64,000 nucleotides of DNA from PHAA01 sp963665865 (GTDB taxonomy: Bacteria > Bacillota > Syntrophomonadia > Syntrophomonadales > Syntrophomonadaceae), in NCBI GenBank assembly GCA_963665865.2, contig CAXXWF010000001.1, positions 1 through 64,000 of the forward strand. Reading direction: 5' to 3'. Below are positions 17,860 to 26,489 of this stretch, piece after piece. Under the pieces are notes generated by a model, which saw only the letters and a list, made by a program, of their open reading frames with translations, was not told the origin of the DNA and did not search any database. The position numbers were made by a program, and so were the translations under genes. How positions within the stretch are numbered: position 1 is the first letter of the stretch; each line of letters begins with the position of its first letter.

Positions 17860-19842
17860 TCAAATCTTATGGGCGACAAGGTAACCTTCACGAATAGCTT
17901 CCAGTACAGTTCTGGGCTGGATAGCATCTCCGATCACATAAACTTCCGTAACAATATTGGTTGCACTCTTGCCCAGACTATTTTCCGAACATGCACCTGT
18001 CGCCAAAACCATCGTGTCGGCAAGGTGTGTTTGGTGGACGCCTTTTCGTTCCACATCTACACCTTCATGTGTAATTTGCAGCACGGTGGTGTCAGTCAAA
18101 ATCTTAACCCCGGCCTTGGCCAACTCATTCAAAACCACCCATCTGGTCGTCATACCGATGGATTCACCGGCTCTTGGTCCAGCCTCAATTAAAGTAATCT
18201 CCTTGGTACCAATATTAATGCTCCTGGTTAGGTTATCTAAGTTTTCTGCCTGGTAACGAGCGAAAAAGGCCATGGCTGATAGAGACATGGTTCCCTTTCG
18301 AGCCAAATAGAGAGCCGTCTCACATCCTGCTGCTCCTGCTCCGATTACAACTACTCTAGGACCGGCCTCGAGTGTGCCGCGCAAGACATCCCATGCTTGA
18401 ACCGCTCTTTCAACACCGGGAATCCTGGGGACAGATGGTTTTGCTCCGGTAGTAACGATCAAAACATCTGGAGCAACTTCGCGAATATCATCCCGTGTAA
18501 CCAGTTTTCTGGTTTTAATGCTTACCCCGGCCGATTCCACCCCCCATATTAAGGAGAGGCGTAAAGCTTCCCATTCTTCTCTTCCCGGAGCGCGGCTGGC
18601 TAAATTAAGCTGTCCGCCCAGAACATTGTCTTTTTCCCAAAGGGTTACTCTGTGGCCTCTTTCGGCAGCAACACGGGCCGCTTCCAGCCCGGCAGGTCCA
18701 CCGCCAACCACCAGCACTCGTTTAATTTTTGACGGCGGCATTTTTTGCAAGTCTTCCTCCCCAACCTCGGAGTTAACTAAACAACGCATCGGCCTTAAAG
18801 CAAAAGTTTCGTCCATACAACCTTGATTACAGCCGACACAAGGGCGAATCTCATGATACCTACCTTCCCGGGCCTTAAACGGCCAATCGGGATCAGCCAC
18901 AAGAACACGTGCCAAACCAACCATGTCTGCCTCACGGTTCTTGATGATTTCTTCTGCAAGCAGAGGATCCGTTATTCGGTTGCAGGCAATAACCGGAACA
19001 TGCACTGCTTGTTTTATCCCGCGGGCTAAATATACCATCGCTCCTCGAGGAACCTGCATAGTAATCTGCGGGACCTTAGTTTCGTGCCAGCCACCTGTTA
19101 CATTAAACCCATTGACCCCAGCCTTTTCCAATGCCATACAAAACTCAGCCGCTTCTGCATTGGTGTTGCCGCCCGGCATGAAATCATGACCGGATACGCG
19201 GAACAATAACGGGTACTCCTGTCCAAGCTCATCCTTAATTCGCCGGGCAACTTCCACCCCAAAACGCATACGGTTTTCAAGTGATCCTCCATATTGATCA
19301 TTTCGGAAATTAGTCAATGGCGAAAGAAATTGAGACACCAGGAGGCCTGCACTGCCCATTACCTCAACCGCATCAAAGCCTGCTTCCCTGGCACGACGAG
19401 CAGCCTGCCCGAAAAGATCTATTATTTCTTGAATTTGGTATATTGTTAAGGCGCGAGGAGTATCACCGGTGCGCCTATTTGGAACAGCTGATGGCGCTAC
19501 ACTTTCCCTGCCACTTAGCTTCGATGGAGCATAACGCCCTTCGTGGCTAAGTTGAGCTGCCACCTTGGTTCCATACACATGCAGTGTATTTACAAGCTTC
19601 TTAAGACCGCCAATGTACTTATTATGCCCCATACCAACTGAATTGCCATAACTTGGTTCCTCGATCTCAAACTTTCCCACCACAATTAAACCTACCCCGC
19701 CTGCTGCACGACGTTCATAGAACTTGATAATCCGGTCATTAATTTCACCACCGGGGCAGTAGCGTAGGTTTAAAGCAGGCATCATCAATCTGTTTTTAAC
19801 TGTTAAGGACCCTATCCGTATTTCTTCAAACAAATGTGGCAT
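17860..19842 (-). CDS. 2,4-Dienoyl-CoA reductase/enoate reductase-type flavoprotein
   Basis: A 660-residue old-yellow-enzyme fusion. Residues 1-~350 form the FMN barrel (LFEEIRIGSLTVKNRLMMPAL; HDFMPGGNTNAEAAEF). Cysteines in CVGCNQGCMDE and RCLVN bind a 4Fe-4S cluster, and a second dinucleotide domain begins VLVVGGGPAGLEAARVAAE at ~380. This is the layout of bacterial FadH, enoate reductase and bile-acid BaiCD/BaiH enzymes, which reduce conjugated C=C bonds with NAD(P)H. It sits between the CoA transferase and a PaaG-like isomerase, so an unsaturated CoA thioester is the likely substrate. The start ATG 19842 follows GGGGAGG. Confidence 0.93.
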   Translation of the reverse strand: MPHLFEEIRIGSLTVKNRLMMPALNLRYCPGGEINDRIIKFYERRAAGGVGLIVVGKFEIEEPSYGNSVGMGHNKYIGGLKKLVNTLHVYGTKVAAQLSHEGRYAPSKLSGRESVAPSAVPNRRTGDTPRALTIYQIQEIIDLFGQAARRAREAGFDAVEVMGSAGLLVSQFLSPLTNFRNDQYGGSLENRMRFGVEVARRIKDELGQEYPLLFRVSGHDFMPGGNTNAEAAEFCMALEKAGVNGFNVTGGWHETKVPQITMQVPRGAMVYLARGIKQAVHVPVIACNRITDPLLAEEIIKNREADMVGLARVLVADPDWPFKAREGRYHEIRPCVGCNQGCMDETFALRPMRCLVNSEVGEEDLQKMPPSKIKRVLVVGGGPAGLEAARVAAERGHRVTLWEKDNVLGGQLNLASRAPGREEWEALRLSLIWGVESAGVSIKTRKLVTRDDIREVAPDVLIVTTGAKPSVPRIPGVERAVQAWDVLRGTLEAGPRVVVIGAGAAGCETALYLARKGTMSLSAMAFFARYQAENLDNLTRSINIGTKEITLIEAGPRAGESIGMTTRWVVLNELAKAGVKILTDTTVLQITHEGVDVERKGVHQTHLADTMVLATGACSENSLGKSATNIVTEVYVIGDAIQPRTVLEAIREGYLVAHKI

Positions 19843-19965
19843 ATTCGTACCTCCCCATGGGATTCCATTTTTTCGCCTTGATTCTCTTTAACTCAATTAC
19901 AATAATTCACAAGCCTATTATGGTAATAGTTCTTAACGGCTATTTTGAAAATTCGCTGTCACCCT

Positions 19966-20052
19966 TTAATAGTCTTTTGGCGATAGTGGTCCAACCGTCC
20001 CTAGCGGATCAAACGTATGCATGAACGTGATTTGTTCCACTGTTGGGGGTTC
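19966..20052 (-). pseudogene. Tail fragment of a second CoA-transferase subunit B gene
   Basis: Immediately after the stop of the subunit B gene, a 28-codon frame reads EPPTVEQITFMHTFDPLGTV, closely matching the intact subunit B near its C-terminus (EPPTEEQIEVMHTMDPLGTV). It appears to be the end of a once-tandem copy or the scar of a partial duplication. The rest of 19843-19965 holds no gene. Confidence 0.8.
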
Positions 20053-20920
20053 AGTCTAAAGATATTGTCCTACCCTGATACCCCTTTTTAAGCGCTTCAT
20101 AGTATACATCGAACGGTTCTACCCCGCCCTTCATGGACTTACTGCCCAAAACAGTTCCCAGTGGGTCCATGGTGTGCATGACTTCGATTTGTTCCTCTGT
20201 GGGAGGTTCCAGTACTGATAATTGAGGAGATACCTTTAAATCCCAATCGATATATTCCTTAATCTGCTCCACTGTCATCCCGGGATATATTGAGTCCAAA
20301 TACATTTCTTTGGTTTCTTCATCAAATTTAAAGAGGCCGCGGTCGGTAACAACTACAGATGGCCCACCGCCTACGAGGCCAGCTTTTTCCCGTGCACCGG
20401 GGCCGGACAGAAAACCAGGGCTGGTGATAAAGTCTACCTTATTGACAAACTTCCCCTTCTGGAGGCGCATCATAATAACCGTTCGCTGGCAAGAGGAGGC
20501 AATATCATTAGCCCCACCACTTCCCGGTAATCTGACCTTTGGATGAGCGTAGCTTCCGTCCTTTCCAAAAATAGCTGTAGTGTTTACGTTACCAAACTTA
20601 TCAATTTCCGCTCCACCCATAATTCCAACAGTGACATAACCCTTCTGTTGGTCACCAAAAATCCGATGCATTGAACCTGCAACCAGAGCATTGTCTGTTG
20701 ACGGCGTATCAGAAATAGTCCAGGGCATCCTTCGGCTTCTAGCCCCAACACCTCCACCTTCATAAACAATGATAACCTCTGGTGCGTGGGTAGCGGCCGC
20801 AATTGCACCAGCCATCAGTGGAATTCCGACCCCGACAAAAGCGACGTCATCGTTGCTGAGCTGTTTTGAACAAACAGCTGCCATCATTTCGGAAATTGTA
20901 TATTCTTCAGCGTATTTCAT
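20051..20920 (-). CDS. Glutaconate-type CoA transferase, subunit B
   Basis: A 289-residue family I CoA-transferase subunit. The likely catalytic glutamate is in VIIVYEGGGVGA, and the glycine-rich PGSGGANDIAS and TSPGFLSGPGAREKAG loops are typical of the GctB/IpdB group. The start codon overlaps the stop of subunit A by one base (TAATG), which implies translational coupling. GctAB enzymes act on dicarboxylic acids such as glutaconate; IpdAB relatives open steroid rings. Given the neighbouring glycyl radical enzyme and carboxyltransferases, a substituted dicarboxylic acid substrate is plausible but unproven. Confidence 0.9.
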   Translation of the reverse strand: MKYAEEYTISEMMAAVCSKQLSNDDVAFVGVGIPLMAGAIAAATHAPEVIIVYEGGGVGARSRRMPWTISDTPSTDNALVAGSMHRIFGDQQKGYVTVGIMGGAEIDKFGNVNTTAIFGKDGSYAHPKVRLPGSGGANDIASSCQRTVIMMRLQKGKFVNKVDFITSPGFLSGPGAREKAGLVGGGPSVVVTDRGLFKFDEETKEMYLDSIYPGMTVEQIKEYIDWDLKVSPQLSVLEPPTEEQIEVMHTMDPLGTVLGSKSMKGGVEPFDVYYEALKKGYQGRTISLD

Positions 20921-21852
20921 TACATTCCCTCCCTCATTCTAGAGATTATCTCGGGAATCATGCAGTTGTCTTGTTCCAATTCCATAAGTTTTGCTAAACG
21001 GTCACGTCCTACCTTATCCATGTACTGTTCATGGTTGTCCACCTTATATACCCACTCATCCAGCCACGCCAAGACTCCCTCTCTGGTCTTAGAGGCCTCA
21101 ATGAATTCCTGGCGGAAGGGATTGTCCATCCAATAATACCCGGTAACTGACAATGGATGACAGCCAAACGGCAGTTCCACCACCGCTGACACAGCGTATT
21201 CTGGAATAACGGTCATATTGGGGATTTTCCGTATCTCGCTGGTAGGAACAATCTCTTCACAAGTCACAATAACATTTTTAGAGGCCTTGGCTGCATAATC
21301 ATCATTACCCAACATTCCCCATATCTGGCAATTGCCTGCCATGTCAGAGCGTTGGACATGAACGAATGTCGTATCGGGGGTGGCTGCTGGCACCAATGCA
21401 ATTGGTCCACTCCCATAAGGATCATCGATCACTTTTATTTTTGGATTATACTTAATCATATCACTGCCCAGCATCGACTTCGTGGGGAAGAAGGGAAGAC
21501 CCATCGCGCCAGCCAACAGGCGGAGTCCCGCAGCGTAGTTCGAGTAGGGCTCGATTTCAATATAATTGGGAATCTCCTTTTCCACCGCTCGACGGATATT
21601 ATAACCTTGTCCGACCACCCCAATCCAAATATAAGCAGCCTCAATCCGATTAAAACAGCCGGCAGCAACCAGTAATTCGATTGGATCAGTAGTGGTATCT
21701 GTTATATAAGTCATGTTCTTGCTGCCCTGACGAATGATCTCGTGCGCGACAGCTAGTGGCTCACGCGCACATATGCTGGCGATATTCAGAGAACATCCAT
21801 CCCATACATACTTACTCACGGCTTCTTTTAAAGTCATTCGTTTGTCCTTCAC
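20920..21852 (-). CDS. Glutaconate-type CoA transferase, subunit A
   Basis: A 310-residue partner of the adjacent subunit B, with the family I alpha-subunit pattern (VWDGCSLNIASICAREPLAV; a GVVGQGYNIRRAVE helix; QRSDMAGNCQIWG). It is the first gene of the leftward operon, with a candidate sigma-54 promoter about 170 bases upstream at 22022-22039. The start ATG 21852 has AGGAGGATTCAAG upstream. The heterodimer would activate a carboxylic acid by moving CoA from acetyl-CoA or another thioester. Confidence 0.9.
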   Translation of the reverse strand: MKDKRMTLKEAVSKYVWDGCSLNIASICAREPLAVAHEIIRQGSKNMTYITDTTTDPIELLVAAGCFNRIEAAYIWIGVVGQGYNIRRAVEKEIPNYIEIEPYSNYAAGLRLLAGAMGLPFFPTKSMLGSDMIKYNPKIKVIDDPYGSGPIALVPAATPDTTFVHVQRSDMAGNCQIWGMLGNDDYAAKASKNVIVTCEEIVPTSEIRKIPNMTVIPEYAVSAVVELPFGCHPLSVTGYYWMDNPFRQEFIEASKTREGVLAWLDEWVYKVDNHEQYMDKVGRDRLAKLMELEQDNCMIPEIISRMREGM

Positions 21853-22021
21853 TTGAATCCTCCTTTAATTTAAGTCTAGTTGTATGCTCTATAATACCGA
21901 TCAAACCACCGGAAAATAGCGATCTAGGAATTTCTGGAATCTAGCATAAATCACACCCTTTCTGCATTCTTGAACGTTAAACAAGTAATTTATTAAATGA
22001 TTTGGTCTTTTCATCAAAGAT

Positions 22022-22039
22022 ATGCATATATCATGCCAC
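22022..22039 (-). promoter_or_regulatory. Sigma-54-like promoter of the leftward operon
   Basis: The minus strand reads TGTGGCATGATATATGCA. GG at -24 and GC at -12 are 12 bases apart, but the -12 box is ATGCA rather than TTGCA. It points at the CoA-transferase subunit A gene. Confidence 0.6.
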
Positions 22040-22658
22040 ATATTGAGACACCCAACATATGGCTAAGACCTTTATGACCGGTGCCCCTAAATTCCACATC
22101 TTATTCCTTTATTTAAAACTATAATCCTCATCGGACTTGCCGAACGGAATGCCTTTTTAACAGGGAGATTTTAAGTCTACCGCAGTTACTTATTGGAAAC
22201 CGCTGATTTTACCACTGAATTTTACCTTCGAACTTTTTCTATTAAAATGTGTAACTAATTATTAACACCATGTAAACCATGATTAACAACCGCTTTATCA
22301 TAGTGCCAATTCGTATTAACTTTAATTGCATTAATAAAGCAACCCGCTTAGATTCATCAACGTCTACCATCTATTTGACACATACTCCAACCAATTGGCT
22401 ATTATGGGCATTAAGTTTATAGTGAATTCTGCTCGAAAGTTTGCAAAAAGGCCTTAAGCCTTATATTTCAGCTTTTATAAATATACATACTCCTGTGTTT
22501 TCTGGTAATAAGACTCAACCTATTTTCCCTAGACAACTGACCAGGGTTCGGGATCCTAGGTCGTGAAAAACGCCTTCAAAAATTCTGAGTCGAAGTTCTT
22601 ACTTAACGATCAAATCCACGGGGAAATTACTGATATTCTAAAAACGGTTTCTTGCTAC

Positions 22659-22675
22659 TTGGCATAGTATTTGCA
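22659..22675 (+). promoter_or_regulatory. Sigma-54 promoter of the glycyl radical enzyme operon
   Basis: TTGGCATAGTATTTGCA is nearly a perfect -24/-12 element with correct 12-base GG-to-GC spacing. It leaves a leader of about 275 bases before the enzyme start. It implies control by an enhancer-binding protein, probably that at 12491-14611. Confidence 0.8.
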
Positions 22676-22960
22676 GTAGATTAGTTTACTCGTCCTTAAA
22701 TGATATATTTATTGATACCTTAGAGGCACGTTTGTTGTTCTCCAGACTAGTGATTTTAATTGGAGGAGGGATGTATAAGTCTATGGAAAAATGATCTCAG
22801 ACAAGGAATAGAACCGATGGTGTCCCACCAAAACTATCTATTTTGAAACTGGCTTAACAGCTGGTCCATACTTAGGTTAAGCGGATGTGTAACTCAGGTA
22901 AAACTAACTTGGGTGGCCAATTATTTGACTGTTGTTAATCTTGAAGGGAGATGCAATTAT

Positions 22961-25384
22961 ATGGAAATGGCGGTAAAAGTGGCGGAGATGAAGAAAAGAC
23001 CCTATTACCAAAGTAAGGTCATGCGCGGAGTAGGCAGACTGGAAGATCAGGATAAGGACAATTCCAGAAAAGCCTATCGTGATGATGTAAGACTGGAAAT
23101 AGAGAGGGCGCAATTGATATATGAGTCCTACCAGCAAACTGATGGGTTGCCTTTTGTAACAAGAAGGGCCAAGGCGTTTGAGAACCTGTTTAGCAAAAAG
23201 GCTTTATATATTCTTCCTGATGAATTAATCATAGGAAACATCTGCAGTTTGCCTGGTCACTTGATGACCTTTCCTGAGAAATTTGGGAGCTGGTTGGACA
23301 AGGCCGTTGAAAAGTCTTACGCAGGTCTGATTTCCGATGAAGACAAAGTCCAACTGAAAAAGATCCATAAGTATTTCAAAAACATGGCTGTACACGGAAT
23401 GGAGAAGACCTATCTTCCTGATGATATAATGCCCTACTGGAGCTATCCCAAGCAAGGCGTTTTTATGTGGTTGCATGGTGGCCATGTAGGAGTGCCGGAT
23501 TATGAAAAAATATTTAGTGTTGGTCTAAATGGCCTTATTGAAGAAATCGAGGCTCAGTTAAAGGGAATAATGACTGAAGATTATGCTTATGCGCATACCC
23601 GTGAGTTTGTTGAAAGAAAGCGTTTTTATGACGCGGCATTAATTACTTTGCGTGCCATGATCGGATTTGGAAAAAGATTCGCTGAAAAAGCCAGAGAAGA
23701 AGCTGTGGTGCAGACCGATGCTAACAGAAAGGCTCAACTACTTGAGCTGGCTGATATATGTGAATGGGTGCCCGGGAATCCTCCCAGAACTCTGCATGAA
23801 GCGCTGCAATGTTATTGGTTTATCAACCTGGGGGCACGCATTCTTGATATACAGTCCTCCGGTCTGGGTGAGAGAATTGACCAAATATTCTATCCGTTCT
23901 ATAAAAAGGACTTGGAAGTCGGGCGACTTGACTATGAAACGGCTGTAGAACTATTTGGACATCTGATTATCAAGATGAATGAAGAACCGGAATTGAAACC
24001 GCCAGCTCAAGGGGCAGGTGGAGCCACGCTGGTGACCAGGGTTACCACTCTTGGGGGCCAAAAAGCTGATGGAACTGATGCCTCCAATGACATGACCTAT
24101 ATTATTATGGAGGCTAAAAACAGAATTGGTCTTATACAGCCGGCCCTTGCCGTAAGACTGCATGATAAAACTCCTGCAAAATTGTGGGATAAGATTGTGG
24201 AAAGCCTCTTAAGGGAACCGGGCGTTTATTCGTTCTTCAATGACAACATGATGTTGCCGTACTTGAAAGATATAGGTGTACCGGAGGAGGATGTATGGAA
24301 TTACTCCACTGATGGCTGCATGAGATGGCAGATGCCGGGAAAAGCGATCGCACATAGAGCCTTGGGAGGGTACTTTGCACTGCCCAAGTGCCTTGAATAC
24401 GCTCTCAATCAAGGGAAAAACAAGAAGGGCGAGCAAATAGGCGCCCAGACACCTGATCCTGCGACTTTTAAATCCACAGAAGATGTTGTGAAGGCATACC
24501 TGGAGCAGTTTAGATTTTTTGCCCACAAACTGATCACTATCAATAACATTGTGGATGTATTCGACGAAGAATATTATCCCCAGCCTTTCTTGTCATCACT
24601 CCTGGATGGATGTATTGAGGCAGGCATAGATTGCCGGAAGTTTAAATACTTTAACAACAATCTGATCCAGCCTGTTGGACAGGTAAGCGTGGTAAATTCC
24701 ATAGCTGCCTTGGATAAACTCGTATTTGAAGACAAGAAAGTTGCCATGAAGGAAATAGCGGAAGCATTGAATACCAACTGGGAAGGCAAAGAGGAACTGC
24801 GCCAGACTTTCATTAATGCTCCTAAATATGGTAATGATGAGCCTGTGGTAGATTCACTTTCGAGCGAGATTTACTCAAGGACCACGCAGGTGGTTCGAAG
24901 CCTAAAGAATATAAACGGCACATCATTTATGGAAGATGGTACAGGAGCAGCCAGTTATTTCATGGTCAGCGGCCTAACCGGGGCTACCCCGGACGGCAGG
25001 AAAGCTGGTGATCTGTTTGCTGATGGAACTGTATCGCCTGCACCGGGAACCGACAAGAAAGGCCCGACGGCAGCCTTGAAGTCCATTGGGGCGATTGATC
25101 ATAAAGGCACGTTTACTCATTTGTTAAACCAGAAATGGCTGCCGCAATATCTGCGTGAGCACAAGGATGAGTTTATTGCTTATTTTAAGGTATGGCTTAA
25201 ATTGGGGATTCACCATATTCAGTTTAATATTATAAATAAGGATGAACTTGTAAAGGCGCAGAACAATCCGGATGACTACTCAACTCTAGTTGTTCGGCAG
25301 GCAGGACTGGCAGCATACTTCGTAGACCTTGAGAAGATGGTTCAAGATGAAATTATTAACAGAACCGAGCTCGGAGATATGTAA
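22961..25384 (+). CDS. Glycyl radical enzyme of unassigned subfamily
   Basis: An 807-residue protein of the pyruvate formate-lyase/glycyl radical superfamily. The start ATG 22961 follows AAGGGAG; an upstream TTG at 22913 has no ribosome site. The N-terminal ~650 residues form the PFL-type barrel with a candidate thiyl cysteine at ~453 (TDGCMRWQMPG). The C-terminal motif is VVRQAGLAAYF, with the radical glycine at ~782. Two usually conserved positions differ: the residue after R is Q, not V/I, and the residue after G is L, not Y/F. The cysteine lacks the GCVE glutamate of diol dehydratases, choline lyase and arylacetate decarboxylases. The tail (VQDEIINRTE) recalls benzylsuccinate/alkylsuccinate synthases. 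Fumarate addition is a hypothesis supported by the carboxyltransferase and CoA-transferase neighbours. Confidence 0.88.
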   Translation: MEMAVKVAEMKKRPYYQSKVMRGVGRLEDQDKDNSRKAYRDDVRLEIERAQLIYESYQQTDGLPFVTRRAKAFENLFSKKALYILPDELIIGNICSLPGHLMTFPEKFGSWLDKAVEKSYAGLISDEDKVQLKKIHKYFKNMAVHGMEKTYLPDDIMPYWSYPKQGVFMWLHGGHVGVPDYEKIFSVGLNGLIEEIEAQLKGIMTEDYAYAHTREFVERKRFYDAALITLRAMIGFGKRFAEKAREEAVVQTDANRKAQLLELADICEWVPGNPPRTLHEALQCYWFINLGARILDIQSSGLGERIDQIFYPFYKKDLEVGRLDYETAVELFGHLIIKMNEEPELKPPAQGAGGATLVTRVTTLGGQKADGTDASNDMTYIIMEAKNRIGLIQPALAVRLHDKTPAKLWDKIVESLLREPGVYSFFNDNMMLPYLKDIGVPEEDVWNYSTDGCMRWQMPGKAIAHRALGGYFALPKCLEYALNQGKNKKGEQIGAQTPDPATFKSTEDVVKAYLEQFRFFAHKLITINNIVDVFDEEYYPQPFLSSLLDGCIEAGIDCRKFKYFNNNLIQPVGQVSVVNSIAALDKLVFEDKKVAMKEIAEALNTNWEGKEELRQTFINAPKYGNDEPVVDSLSSEIYSRTTQVVRSLKNINGTSFMEDGTGAASYFMVSGLTGATPDGRKAGDLFADGTVSPAPGTDKKGPTAALKSIGAIDHKGTFTHLLNQKWLPQYLREHKDEFIAYFKVWLKLGIHHIQFNIINKDELVKAQNNPDDYSTLVVRQAGLAAYFVDLEKMVQDEIINRTELGDM

Positions 25385-25475
25385 GCAAAACTCAAATAGA
25401 TTCGTTGCTGGGCCGAGTCCTGGACCAGTAGCGAATCGACAACTTTAAGGTAACTTTGTAAAAGGTGGAGAAATA

Positions 25476-26384
25476 ATGGCGGTTGAGGTAAGTGGGGTTG
25501 TAAGCACAATCCAAAAGTTTTCACTTGATGATGGCCCCGGAATTAGAACAACGGTCTTTCTGAAGGGATGTCAGCTTAGATGTCCGTGGTGTCAAAACCC
25601 TGAAGGTTTAAATCGTTTTCCGGAGCTCTATTTCCGGGCCGACAAATGCATAGGCTGCGGTGGGTGTGTAGAAATTTGCCCGGTTGAGTCAGCAATAAGT
25701 CTAACATCTGAAGAGCGAATTAACCGTCAGTTATGTATCAGGTGCATGAAGTGCACAGAGGTGTGTCCGTCCAGTGCTTTGGAATCAATTGGGAAAGTTA
25801 TGACCGTATCAGAAGTAATAGCTGAAGTTATGGCGGATGTGCTTTTTTATACAAGTAGTGGCGGTGGTGTAACTTTTTCCGGTGGTGAAGCTACGATGCA
25901 ACCTGACTTTTTAGCTGAATTGCTTAAACAGTCCAAAATGCAAGGGCTTCATACATGCATAGAGACTAACGGCTACGCTGGCAAAGAGGTTTGGGATAAA
26001 TTGCTTCCCAACCTTGATTTAGTTTTGATGGACATCAAGCACATGGACCCGGTTATTCATAAGAAATTTACTGGAGTAGCCAATGACCTGATATTAAACA
26101 ACGCACGGTTAATTGCTGAGCAAGTTGAGTTAATTCTTAGAACACCACTTATTCCTGGATTTAACGATTCTGAGCAGTTTATAGAGGAACTGGGCCGATT
26201 TGCAAGCAGTATCCCCAATGTAAAAGAATGCCATCTCATACCTTACCATGAATATGGTTTATCAAAATACACTTTACTGGGAAGAAAAGATATTTTTAAG
26301 GCGCAAAATCCATTGGGCGAGAAAACGCAACATTTTAAAGAAATATTAGAAGGTTATGGATTAAAGGTGAAGGTGCTGAAATAG
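25476..26384 (+). CDS. Glycyl radical enzyme activating enzyme (radical SAM)
   Basis: A 302-residue activase that uses S-adenosylmethionine to place the radical on the neighbouring enzyme. The SAM cluster motif is GCQLRCPWCQNPEG (Cx3Cx2C) at ~30-43. Two further ferredoxin-type clusters follow at ~49-100 (CIGCGGCVEICP and CIRCMKCTEVCP), as in activases of benzylsuccinate synthase and glycyl radical eliminases but not in PflA. The SAM-binding glycine motif SGGGVTFSGGE is intact. The start ATG 25476 has AAAGGTGGAG upstream. It lies 91 bases after its substrate gene in the same operon. Confidence 0.95.
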   Translation: MAVEVSGVVSTIQKFSLDDGPGIRTTVFLKGCQLRCPWCQNPEGLNRFPELYFRADKCIGCGGCVEICPVESAISLTSEERINRQLCIRCMKCTEVCPSSALESIGKVMTVSEVIAEVMADVLFYTSSGGGVTFSGGEATMQPDFLAELLKQSKMQGLHTCIETNGYAGKEVWDKLLPNLDLVLMDIKHMDPVIHKKFTGVANDLILNNARLIAEQVELILRTPLIPGFNDSEQFIEELGRFASSIPNVKECHLIPYHEYGLSKYTLLGRKDIFKAQNPLGEKTQHFKEILEGYGLKVKVLK

Positions 26385-26489
26385 TATTAATGGTGCAGGG
26401 GACTACCTAGCATTGCTGCTATACTTGGAGCCCGATTTTTTATGGAATGATTGATAAAAAACAAATTTCTAATGAAGGAGGAAGAAAAA

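Larger units (their letters stand above)
21853..22960. other. 1.1-kb divergent control region
   Basis: No protein gene is evident. The region holds two sigma-54-like promoters pointing outward (22022-22039 leftward, 22659-22675 rightward). ATTAAC recurs at about 22260, 22280 and 22314 and could include activator sites. A seven-codon frame with a strong ribosome site (GGAGGAGGG then ATGTATAAG...TGA, 22771-22794) lies in the rightward leader, about 165 bases before the glycyl radical enzyme. It may be a leader peptide or the stub of a lost gene. Confidence 0.6.

Noticed and set aside
22771..22794. Seven-codon frame with a strong ribosome site before the glycyl radical enzyme
   Set aside because: Too short to claim as a gene; no regulatory codon run or paired attenuator stems were visible. 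Noted within the control region only.
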